Source: an uncultured Clostridia bacterium
Lineage (GTDB): Bacteria > Bacillota > Clostridia > Oscillospirales > Ruminococcaceae
NCBI GenBank assembly: GCA_944386285.1
Contig: CALXAM010000020.1
Coordinates: 28,286-92,285 of the forward strand
Length of the DNA: 64,000 nt
Direction of reading: 5' to 3'
Of the stretch, positions 36,904 through 44,836 are shown piece after piece. The notes below the pieces were generated by a model, which saw only the letters and a list, made by a program, of their open reading frames with translations, searched no databases and was not told the origin of the DNA. Both the position numbers and the translations under genes were made by a program. How positions within the stretch are numbered: position 1 is the first letter of the stretch; each line of letters starts with the position of its first letter.

Positions 36904-37608
36904 ATGGATGGAAACAAAAAAGTAATTATGGCGATTGGCGGTCATATTGGTGATATGGAACTGACCGCAGGCGGCGTTCTTGCGACAATGGCGTTAAAAG
37001 GCTATAAGATCGTTACAGTAGCCCTTACCGCAGGAGAGCGTGGATGCCCGCCGCACCTGACTGTACCGGAATATCGCAAACAAAAAGTGGAAGAGGCTCG
37101 TATTTTTGCCGAAATGCTGGGCGGCGAAAGTGTTGTATGGGACTACCCGGATTGTGAATTGCCCGTAAACGACGAAACACGGTTTAAACTGTGCGATGAA
37201 ATCCGCAAATATAAGGCAGATGTTCTGTTAACGCACTGGAAAGGTTCAATCCACAAAGATCATATTTCCACCCAACAGCTCGTATTTGACGCACAATTAC
37301 TGGCCGGACTGCCCTCTGTTGAGCGCGAGTATCCTGCACAGTTTGCAAAAGAACTTTACTACTGTGAAAACTGGGAAGATCCGTACAATTTCGCACGCGA
37401 TATCTATTTTGAAGTGAGCGAAGAAGGATTTGCGCTCTGGGAAAAAGCAATTTCGCACCATTGGTTTACAGTCAACTCCAAAGATTTTAAATACAAAGAC
37501 TATTACACCCATCTGATGCGTGTGCGCGGCATCGAAATGCGCAAGACATATGCACAGGCGTTTGCCCGTGAGGAAATGGATCGCCGCGTCTACCGTACCG
37601 AATTTTAA
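36904..37608 (+). CDS. PIG-L/LmbE-family deacetylase-like protein, altered active-site motif
   Basis: 234 residues. The family N-terminus usually reads AHPDDxE. Here it is GGHIGDMELTAGG: the zinc-binding His and final Asp are kept, but the residue acting as general base is Gly. Later motifs are VALTAGERGCPPHL, VWDYPDCEL, and VLLTHWKGSIHKDH, with the third zinc His in HKDH. Family members deacetylate GlcNAc-type groups. The Gly change may alter chemistry or use another base. Its operon place beside MurNAc genes suggests an amino sugar substrate. Confidence 0.82.
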   Translation: MDGNKKVIMAIGGHIGDMELTAGGVLATMALKGYKIVTVALTAGERGCPPHLTVPEYRKQKVEEARIFAEMLGGESVVWDYPDCELPVNDETRFKLCDEIRKYKADVLLTHWKGSIHKDHISTQQLVFDAQLLAGLPSVEREYPAQFAKELYYCENWEDPYNFARDIYFEVSEEGFALWEKAISHHWFTVNSKDFKYKDYYTHLMRVRGIEMRKTYAQAFAREEMDRRVYRTEF

Positions 37609-37621
37609 AAGGGGCGTCTTT

Positions 37622-38668
37622 ATGTGTTTTGATCCCATTCAATCCTTATTGGATAAAGGATTGTCTAACCAGGTATATCCAGGGTATTGTGCTGCAATTG
37701 GCACAAAACATGGTACCGTATTCACATCGTATGGCGGTATGCGTCAGAAATTTCCGGAAGAACTCCCTATGACTTCCGATACGCGGTTTGACCTTGCCTC
37801 TCTTTCAAAAGTATTGGGAACAACAATGGCCACGCTGCGCGCGATCGATCAAGGTAAGCTTTCACTATACGATACTTTGGGGGAGTTCTTTTCCCCCTGT
37901 TATGGAAGAGAAGACATCCCGGTCGTTGCACTGATGACCCATACCTCTGGTATTGCCGCACATCTGCCGCTTTACACGATGCAGATCACTCCTGACAAAG
38001 CTGTCGATACCATTTTGCGTTCTGCTCCTGTCTGCAAATGTGGGGAACAGACCATTTATAGCTGTATGGGATATATCCTTCTCGGAAAAATACTCGAGCA
38101 GGTCTATGACATGCCGCTTGACAAAATCGTTAAGCAGGAGGTGTTTGACCCGCTCGGTATGAAAAATACAAGCTATTGTCCAAACGGTGCTTTCCCATTT
38201 GCAGCAACTGAATTTGACCCTGTAACAAACCGCTACATCTGTGGTGAAGTGCACGATGAAAACGCGCGCTTTTTAAACGGTGTTTCTGGAAATGCAGGAA
38301 TCTTTGCAACAATGGACGACTTAACAACGTTTGCACACATGCTCGTAAACGAAGGAAAAGAATATCTGTCAAAAAGCATCTTTTCCCTTGCACTTCATGA
38401 TTTTACACCGAAATGTACCGAGAGCCGTGGACTTGGATTCTATCTGTATTCCCCGGGAAAACCATATCCGGGCGGTGAATTATTATCACCCGGCAGCTTT
38501 GGCCATACAGGATTTACAGGCACATCGCTGTTTGTCGACCGCAAAACAGGAATCTACTTTATTCTGCTGACGAATCGCGTGCATTACGGCCGGGAAAATC
38601 AAAACATTGTTTCGTTTAGACGGCGGTTTCACAATGCCGCAGTCAAAGCAATGGAGGAATATAAATGA
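37622..38668 (+). CDS. Beta-lactamase-fold serine hydrolase (AmpC/YbbE type)
   Basis: About 348 residues from ATG 37622 (AAAAGGGGC upstream). SxxK motif in DLASLSKVLGTTM, the C-terminal triad region HTGFTG replaces KTG, and the YxN position reads YSCMGYILLGKIL, with Cys where Asn is usual. No signal peptide. A homologue, YbbE, sits beside NamZ in Bacillus subtilis, so this is likely a muropeptide- or amide-acting hydrolase, here cytoplasmic. Stop overlaps the next start by four bases. Confidence 0.82.
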   Translation: MCFDPIQSLLDKGLSNQVYPGYCAAIGTKHGTVFTSYGGMRQKFPEELPMTSDTRFDLASLSKVLGTTMATLRAIDQGKLSLYDTLGEFFSPCYGREDIPVVALMTHTSGIAAHLPLYTMQITPDKAVDTILRSAPVCKCGEQTIYSCMGYILLGKILEQVYDMPLDKIVKQEVFDPLGMKNTSYCPNGAFPFAATEFDPVTNRYICGEVHDENARFLNGVSGNAGIFATMDDLTTFAHMLVNEGKEYLSKSIFSLALHDFTPKCTESRGLGFYLYSPGKPYPGGELLSPGSFGHTGFTGTSLFVDRKTGIYFILLTNRVHYGRENQNIVSFRRRFHNAAVKAMEEYK

Positions 38669-39804
38669 AACGCACTGTCTTTTGTGGTATTGACCGTTTT
38701 GATATCTGGAAGCCTCTGTTAGAAAATGCACGTGTCGGACTGATCACCAATCCAACCGGCATTGACCGAAATTTTCGTGCGACAATCGACCGGCTTTCCT
38801 CCGCTTGTAAATTGTGCTGTTTGTTTTCTCCGGAGCATGGTGTTCGCGGGGAGAAGCAAGCAGGGGACCATGTCGATTCTTATATCGACGAATCCACTGC
38901 ATTACCAGTTTACAGCCTCTACGGTGATTCCCCGCATATTCCGGATGCGATCCTCTCAACGCTTGACGTGATTGTGTTTGACATCCAGGACGTCGGCGCG
39001 CGGTTTTACACCTATCTCTATACCTTATCCTATGCAATGGCCGACTGTGCGAAAGCTGGAAAACGTCTCGTTGTATTTGATCGAATCAATCCGATTGGAC
39101 GCAAAATCGAGGGAACTGTGCTTGATCCGGCATTTCGTTCATTCGTCGGGCGATTTCCAATTGCCACACGCTACGGCATGACGATTGGTGAATACGCTCG
39201 ATATATTAACGATTCCCAACACATTGGCTGCGATCTTTCCGTCGTTTCTGCGGATGGATGGGACGGAAGTTATTATGATGAAACCGATCTTGCCTGGGTG
39301 ATGCCGTCACCAAATCTGCCGACAATCGACTCCTGCCTTTGCTATATTGGTACATGTCTCGCCGAAGGAACGAACCTCTCTGAAGGACGCGGCACAACGA
39401 AACCGTTTGAGCTCATCGGTGCACCGTGGCTTTGTGCAAAACAAGTAGCAGAGGCACTGAATGAAATGAATTTGCCGGGTGTAAAGCTGCGTACCTGCTA
39501 TTTTACACCGACCTTTTCAAAACACGCAGGAGAACTCTGTCAGGGCATTGCGCTCCATATCACAGATCGTGATACATTTTCACCATTTGAAACGGCAATC
39601 CGGCTGTTTGACTATATCCGAAAGACGCATGCAGACTTTGCGTTTTTGCCGCCGGTTAAGGAACACAATCCGCCGTTTATCGACTTATTATTAGGCACCG
39701 ATACATTCCGCAGTGAATCATTTGATGCGGATCAATTTTTGAAAGAATGTACGAATACCTGCAAAGATTATGCCAAAAAAATTCGTCCATATCAAAATCA
39801 TTAA
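38665..39804 (+). CDS. namZ: Exo-beta-N-acetylmuramidase NamZ-like (DUF1343, GH171)
   Basis: 379 residues. DUF1343 features: RVGLITNPTGIDRNF, LFSPEHGVRGEKQAGDHVDSY, DVIVFDIQDVGARFYTYLYT, VMPSPNLPTIDSCLCYIGTCL and LSEGRGTTKPFELIGAPW. The B. subtilis NamZ releases MurNAc from the non-reducing ends of peptidoglycan strands. Here no signal peptide is visible (starts MKRTVFCGIDRF), so it probably acts on imported disaccharides. Free MurNAc would then pass to MurK and MurQ. Tail gene of the operon. Confidence 0.92.
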   Translation: MKRTVFCGIDRFDIWKPLLENARVGLITNPTGIDRNFRATIDRLSSACKLCCLFSPEHGVRGEKQAGDHVDSYIDESTALPVYSLYGDSPHIPDAILSTLDVIVFDIQDVGARFYTYLYTLSYAMADCAKAGKRLVVFDRINPIGRKIEGTVLDPAFRSFVGRFPIATRYGMTIGEYARYINDSQHIGCDLSVVSADGWDGSYYDETDLAWVMPSPNLPTIDSCLCYIGTCLAEGTNLSEGRGTTKPFELIGAPWLCAKQVAEALNEMNLPGVKLRTCYFTPTFSKHAGELCQGIALHITDRDTFSPFETAIRLFDYIRKTHADFAFLPPVKEHNPPFIDLLLGTDTFRSESFDADQFLKECTNTCKDYAKKIRPYQNH

Positions 39805-39822
39805 AGATTCACAGTCTGTTTC

Positions 39823-39852
39823 TTGACCAAAACAGCGAATATCGGGTAAGAT
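39823..39852 (+). promoter_or_regulatory. Promoter of cysK
   Basis: TTGACC (39823-39828), 18 bases, TAAGAT (39847-39852). Confidence 0.5.
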
Positions 39853-39872
39853 AAAGACTGGGAGGAATTTTT

Positions 39873-40814
39873 ATGGCAATGATCCGTTCATTAACCGAAG
39901 CAGTTGGCAAAACACCGCTGCTTTTACTCACAAACTATCAAAAAAGTGTTGGTGCAGCAGCTGAGATCGCTGCAAAACTTGAATATTTAAATCCAGCAGG
40001 AAGCGTCAAAGACCGTGCAGCCTATTATATGATCAAAGATGCAGAAGCAGCAGGTCGTATCCGTCCGGGCGATACACTCATTGAGCCGACCTCCGGCAAT
40101 ACCGGTATTGGTCTTGCCAGCATCGGCGTTCCTCGCGGCTATCGTGTCATTCTTACGATGCCAGAGTCCATGAGCGTAGAGCGAAGAATGCTTCTCGCCG
40201 CATACGGCGCAGAGATTGTACTCACACCCGCATCAGAAGGAATGCAGGGCGCTGTTGACCGCGCAAATTCACTTGCAAAAGAAATTCCCGGCGCATGGAT
40301 CCCGGGACAATTTGCCAATGAATCAAATGCCCGGGCGCATTATGAAACGACTGCACCTGAAATTTTTTCTGACACAAACGGAAACATCGACTTTTTCGTT
40401 GCAGGTGTCGGCACAGGCGGAACGATTACAGGATGCGGACGATTTTTAAAAGAACATTGCCCGGGTGTTAAAATCATTGCAGTCGAACCGTTTGACTCGC
40501 CGCTTTTAAGCGAACGGCGTGCAGGACCGCACAAACTTCAGGGCATCGGCGCAAACTTTGTACCATGCCTCCTTGATAAAAAAGCATATGACAAAGTCAT
40601 GACCGTCAAGACAGAGGAAGCCTTTAAGGCGGCAAGGCTGCTTGCCAAAACAGAAGGCGTGCTGGCGGGAATCTCATCGGGCGCAGCGCTTGCAGCAGCA
40701 ACATCACTTGCAAAACAAGAGGAAAACCGCGGAAAACGCATTGTGGTTTTGTTACCGGACACAGGTGATCGTTACCTTTCAACCCCGCTATTTTCCGGTG
40801 AAGATGCAAAATAA
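39873..40814 (+). CDS. cysK: Cysteine synthase (O-acetylserine sulfhydrylase)
   Basis: 313 residues. LEYLNPAGSVKDRAAYYMI holds the PLP-binding Lys, then EPTSGNTGIGLA and GVGTGGTITGCGRFLKE (phosphate loop) and GISSGAALAAA. It makes cysteine from O-acetylserine and sulfide. Ribosome site GGGAGG. Separate promoter, so not part of the murQ operon; no other cysteine genes nearby. Confidence 0.95.
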   Translation: MAMIRSLTEAVGKTPLLLLTNYQKSVGAAAEIAAKLEYLNPAGSVKDRAAYYMIKDAEAAGRIRPGDTLIEPTSGNTGIGLASIGVPRGYRVILTMPESMSVERRMLLAAYGAEIVLTPASEGMQGAVDRANSLAKEIPGAWIPGQFANESNARAHYETTAPEIFSDTNGNIDFFVAGVGTGGTITGCGRFLKEHCPGVKIIAVEPFDSPLLSERRAGPHKLQGIGANFVPCLLDKKAYDKVMTVKTEEAFKAARLLAKTEGVLAGISSGAALAAATSLAKQEENRGKRIVVLLPDTGDRYLSTPLFSGEDAK

Positions 40815-40819
40815 AAGAG

Positions 40820-40857
40820 AAACAAAAGGACGAAGCAAATTGCTTCGTCCTTTTTGT
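40820..40857. terminator. Bidirectional terminator (cysK / flavin-type protein)
   Basis: GGACGAAGC/GCTTCGTCC hairpin with A and T tracts between convergent genes. Confidence 0.88.
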
Positions 40858-40867
40858 TTCATATGGC

Positions 40868-41260
40868 TTAAAATTTTATGGTACGAGGTTCCTCTGTAAA
40901 TGAAGAAAATGTTGCGGTACCGCTGACCAGTGCAAAAACTTCTGTATTTCCATCACCTGGCGTATACGCACCGCGAAGTGACGGATATGCATTTAGCATG
41001 TGTTCCTGTGCTTCAATACGCGGATCTTCCTCTACACATGCACAAACACGCAGCCACTTCGTCCCGTTAAATGCACAAATTTCAATCTTGGGATTTTTGT
41101 GCATTTGCGCAGAAACTGGCTTACTCCGGCCAGTCTGAATCGTCAGTCGTCCGTCAAACTGATCGATGGTTCCAAACGGACGGACCCGAGGCTGATCGTC
41201 TTCAACGGTCGCCAAATAATATGTACCACATTCTTTTAAAAACGTATAAATCTCTTCCAT
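40868..41260 (-). CDS. Pyridoxamine 5'-phosphate oxidase-like flavin-binding protein
   Basis: 130 residues from ATG 41260 (GGGGGATC upstream). The split-barrel pattern LKECGTYYLATVEDDQPRVRPFGT then QTGRSKPVSAQMHKNPKIEI is that of small PPOX/NimA-type FMN-binding proteins common in anaerobes. Redox substrate unknown. It lies 47 bases downstream of comM and may be cotranscribed. Confidence 0.87.
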   Translation of the reverse strand: MEEIYTFLKECGTYYLATVEDDQPRVRPFGTIDQFDGRLTIQTGRSKPVSAQMHKNPKIEICAFNGTKWLRVCACVEEDPRIEAQEHMLNAYPSLRGAYTPGDGNTEVFALVSGTATFSSFTEEPRTIKF

Positions 41261-41307
41261 GGAGATCCCCCTTTCTATCCTTATCATATCACACAAGACA
41301 AGCCCTT

Positions 41308-42837
41308 TCAGCTTTTCTTTCCAAAATATTTTCGATCAAGGCTCCGGTACTGGATCGCCTCCGCCACATGACGCGTGTCGATCACATCATCCCCAGATAA
41401 ATCGGCGATGGTACGTGAAACCTTTAAAATCCGATCGTATGCCCGTGCGGAAAGTCCTAACTTATCAAATGCTTTTTTGACTAACGCTTGTGCCGCATCC
41501 GTCATATGACAATCCTGATGCAGTCTTGCAGGCGGGATTTTTGCATTTGAAGCGATATCCGTCCCATAAAACCGCGCATGCTGAATTGCACGTGCTCGAT
41601 CCACTCGTTTTTTTATCGCAGCGCTTGATTCTGCCGACGCTGATGATGAAATTTCATCAAATGAAACAGGCAGCACGTCAATATGTAAATCCAAACGATC
41701 GAGCAGCGGTCCGGAAATCCGAGAAAGATATTGCTCCACGCGTTTTGGAGTACAAGTACACGATTTTGTCGGATGCCCATAATATCCACACGGACACGGA
41801 TTCATTGCCGCTACAACCATCATGGTACATGGATAGGTTACCGTTCCCGATACGCGCGAAATTGTTACATGTCCGTCTTCCAACGGTTGTCGAAGCACTT
41901 CCATTGCCGTGCGTGAAAACTCGGGAAGCTCGTCCAAAAATAAAACGCCGTTATGTGCAAGCGAAATTTCTCCCGGCCGTACTGTCGTTCCTCCGCCTGA
42001 AAGGCCGGCGGGTGAGATGGTATGGTGCGGTGCGCGAAACGGACGCTTTGTAATAAGCGGAGCGTCACGATCAACCAGTCCTGCCACTGAATGAATCATC
42101 GTTGTTTCGATCGACTCTTCAAACGTCATATCCGGCAATATCGAGCCAATCCGTTTGGCAAGCATACTTTTACCGGCACCCGGTGCTCCGATCATGAGTG
42201 CATTATGACCACCTGCTGCTGCAATCTCAAGTGCGCGTCGTGCGCCTTGTTGTCCTTTGACTTCACAAAAATCGGGTAAAAACGGGGATTCTTGTGCTTT
42301 TTCAGAAGCATACACCGTGGGGGAAAGGGTTGCTTTTCCCAGAAGAAATGCAAGCAGCGTATTGATGTGGGATACACCATATACCGTAATTCCGGATACA
42401 ACTGCTGCTTCTTTGGCATTTTCCTCAGGTACAAAAACGGCTTTACAGCCGGCATCACGCGCGCCAATTACCATAGGAAGCACACCTACAACAGGTCGAA
42501 GGGCACCGGAAAGAGATAGTTCGCCAACAAACATACATTCCGATACATTACGCGAAAGCTGTCCGCTTGACAACAAAAGAGATAGAAAAATCGGAAGATC
42601 ATAAACAGGTCCTGCCTTTTTTAGATCAGCCGGTGCCAGATTAACCGTAATTTTTGCAGGCGGAAGTGTATATCCACAGTTTTTGATTGCTGCACTGACA
42701 CGATCACGGCTTTCCCGTACTGCAGCATCCGGCAGACCTACAATATCAAATCGTGGCAGACCCGGAGCAAAATCTGTTTCCACTTCGACTAAATATCCCA
42801 TAAGGCCAAAAATCCCTGCGCTTTTGATGCTGTTCAT
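41308..42837 (-). CDS. comM: ComM/YifB-family Mg-chelatase-like AAA+ ATPase
   Basis: 509 residues. N-terminal Lon-like domain (FDIVGLPDAAVRESRDRVSAAIKNCG). The AAA+ core has Walker A IGAPGAGKSMLAKR, HTISPAGLSGGGTTVRPGEISLAHNGVLFLDELPE (Walker B), AAMNPCPCGYYG and a Cys-rich KSCTCTPKRVEQYLSRISGP. ComM is a hexameric helicase aiding DNA branch migration in natural transformation and recombination. The frame is complete. No competence genes are next to it. Confidence 0.94.
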   Translation of the reverse strand: MNSIKSAGIFGLMGYLVEVETDFAPGLPRFDIVGLPDAAVRESRDRVSAAIKNCGYTLPPAKITVNLAPADLKKAGPVYDLPIFLSLLLSSGQLSRNVSECMFVGELSLSGALRPVVGVLPMVIGARDAGCKAVFVPEENAKEAAVVSGITVYGVSHINTLLAFLLGKATLSPTVYASEKAQESPFLPDFCEVKGQQGARRALEIAAAGGHNALMIGAPGAGKSMLAKRIGSILPDMTFEESIETTMIHSVAGLVDRDAPLITKRPFRAPHHTISPAGLSGGGTTVRPGEISLAHNGVLFLDELPEFSRTAMEVLRQPLEDGHVTISRVSGTVTYPCTMMVVAAMNPCPCGYYGHPTKSCTCTPKRVEQYLSRISGPLLDRLDLHIDVLPVSFDEISSSASAESSAAIKKRVDRARAIQHARFYGTDIASNAKIPPARLHQDCHMTDAAQALVKKAFDKLGLSARAYDRILKVSRTIADLSGDDVIDTRHVAEAIQYRSLDRKYFGKKS

Positions 42838-42991
42838 GCCATTCCTCCGTTTATCCCTTTTCTTTTGAGTATACTCGCTTTTTAAAAAAGATACAACATT
42901 TTCCTTTTGCTTTTTTTCTTTTAATGAAAATAACCAAAAAATAGAGAGAAAGTTTATGCACTATTTTAAGAGGTAAAATCTTTATTTTCTC

Positions 42992-43019
42992 TTTACTTTT
43001 TCTTCTGTTCAGCTATAAT
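42992..43019 (+). promoter_or_regulatory. Promoter of the ABC exporter pair
   Basis: TTTACT (42992-42997), 16 bases, TATAAT (43014-43019). AT-rich region upstream; nothing else seen in the 230-base gap. Confidence 0.55.
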
Positions 43020-43071
43020 GACACTGTCATTTGATTTTACAATCAATCTGATTATTAAAAGAGGGGATTTT

Positions 43072-44823
43072 ATGTTTCAACTTCGGTGGGTTTGGGCCCG
43101 AATGGAAGGGTATCATGGGCGCTACATTTTTGCGCTGTGCGGCTCTGTATTGATCGCTGCCTCACAGCTTGTAAGCTCATTGATCACTGCACAGATCATG
43201 GATACAGTGTTCAACCCGATTCAATCCGGTACACCGGTTACACAGTCACTCATTCAAACACTTATTTTCTGGCTTATTCTTTTGATTGGTTTTACTCTCT
43301 TGCGTACATCATTTACTTATGGTGTCGTCATGACATATGAGCACTGCTCTCAGCAACTGACTTATCGTCTGCGTCGTGACCTTTATAAGAACATGCAGGA
43401 GCAGGATATGCGGTTTTACAGCAAAAACCGTACCGGCGACTTGATGACACGCTTAACCGGTGATATGGACATGATTCGTCACACCGTTTGCTGGGTCATT
43501 CGTCAGTTATTGGAGTGTGCTGTCCTGTTTTTAACAACAACGATCTGTTTCCTGATTGCCGACTGGCTGTTTGCACTGACGTTGTTAGCAGTTACACCGT
43601 TTATCTTCCTCATTACAAAACGCTTTGCAAAACGCATTGGCCCGATGTATGTCGATCTGCGTGAGCGGCTTTCTCAAATGAATACCGGTGCACAGGAAAA
43701 CATCTCCGGAAACCGTGTTGTCAAAGCGTTTGCGCGCGAAGATTACGAGAACGAACAATTTGACAAAAAAAATGAAGCGTTCAAAAAAGCAAATCTCGCC
43801 GCAACCATGACATGGCTTAAATATAGTCCGATCTTAGACGCACTGTCGCAGTCGCTTGCGATTTCTGTACTTTTGGTCGGCGGTATTTTTCTGATTACCG
43901 GTCGTATTTCAATCGGTACGTTCACATTGTTTAACTCGCTTTCCTGGACGCTTACAAACCCGATGCGTACACTGGGCATGCACATCAATGATTTGCAGCG
44001 TTTCTTTGCAAGCGCAAGCAAAATCATTGAACTTTACTATGCCCGTTCGACAATCATCACCCGCACAGATGCCGTTCCAATCATGGGTCGTGTGAAAGGC
44101 AAAGTGACCTTCTCCCACGCCGGTTTAAAATTAGACGGTACACAGGTGCTTTCGGACATTGACTTAACGATCAATCCCGGGGAAACGATTGCCATTATGG
44201 GACCGACCGGCTCGGGCAAAACGTCACTGATCAATTTAATCCCTCGATTTTTTGATACGACTGAGGGCAAAGTCCTGATTGATGACGTGCCGGTCGGCAT
44301 GATGCCGCTTCATGATCTGCGGCACAGCATTGGCATCGCCACACAGGACGTCTTCTTATTCTCTGATACCGTGGACGGCAACATCGCGTACGGCGATTCC
44401 ACCCTTTCGGAAGAGGAAGTCAAACGATACGCTAAAATGGCTTCCGTCGATTTTGCTGAGAAACTCACCGACGGCTTTGACACATTGATCGGTGAACGCG
44501 GCACCGGCCTTTCGGGCGGTCAGAAACAGCGCATCGCACTCGCGCGTGCGCTCGCGGTACGTCCGTCAATTCTGATTCTCGACGACACCACCTCGGCAGT
44601 CGACTTGGAAACAGAAAAGGAAATTCAAAATGCACTTGATTCACTCGATTTTGAATGCACAAAAATTTTCATTGCACAGCGTATTTCCACCACCAAACGT
44701 GCGGACAAAATTGTCATTTTGGATCATGGACGCATTGTACAGTACGGCACACATGACGAATTAAAGGAGCAGCCCGGCTACTATCGTGAAGTCTACCTGC
44801 TCCAAAACGGCATGACGGAATAA
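43072..44823 (+). CDS. Heterodimeric ABC exporter, subunit 1
   Basis: About 583 residues from ATG 43072. Six membrane helices (residues ~15-310) are followed by the ATPase: Walker A MGPTGSGKTSLIN, Q-loop GIATQDVFLFS, signature GTGLSGGQKQRIALARAL, and Walker B ILILDDTTSAVD with Asp in place of the catalytic Glu. That Asp marks the degenerate site of a heterodimer. Pairs with the next gene, 13 bases on. Exports drugs, lipids or peptides; unknown. Codons become more GC-rich after about 44090. Confidence 0.93.
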   Translation: MFQLRWVWARMEGYHGRYIFALCGSVLIAASQLVSSLITAQIMDTVFNPIQSGTPVTQSLIQTLIFWLILLIGFTLLRTSFTYGVVMTYEHCSQQLTYRLRRDLYKNMQEQDMRFYSKNRTGDLMTRLTGDMDMIRHTVCWVIRQLLECAVLFLTTTICFLIADWLFALTLLAVTPFIFLITKRFAKRIGPMYVDLRERLSQMNTGAQENISGNRVVKAFAREDYENEQFDKKNEAFKKANLAATMTWLKYSPILDALSQSLAISVLLVGGIFLITGRISIGTFTLFNSLSWTLTNPMRTLGMHINDLQRFFASASKIIELYYARSTIITRTDAVPIMGRVKGKVTFSHAGLKLDGTQVLSDIDLTINPGETIAIMGPTGSGKTSLINLIPRFFDTTEGKVLIDDVPVGMMPLHDLRHSIGIATQDVFLFSDTVDGNIAYGDSTLSEEEVKRYAKMASVDFAEKLTDGFDTLIGERGTGLSGGQKQRIALARALAVRPSILILDDTTSAVDLETEKEIQNALDSLDFECTKIFIAQRISTTKRADKIVILDHGRIVQYGTHDELKEQPGYYREVYLLQNGMTE

Positions 44824-44836
44824 GGGGGGAATCATC

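Noticed and set aside
36904..37608. Calling the PIG-L gene a pseudogene
   Set aside because: The frame is intact, spacing and codon use are normal, and only one active-site residue differs.
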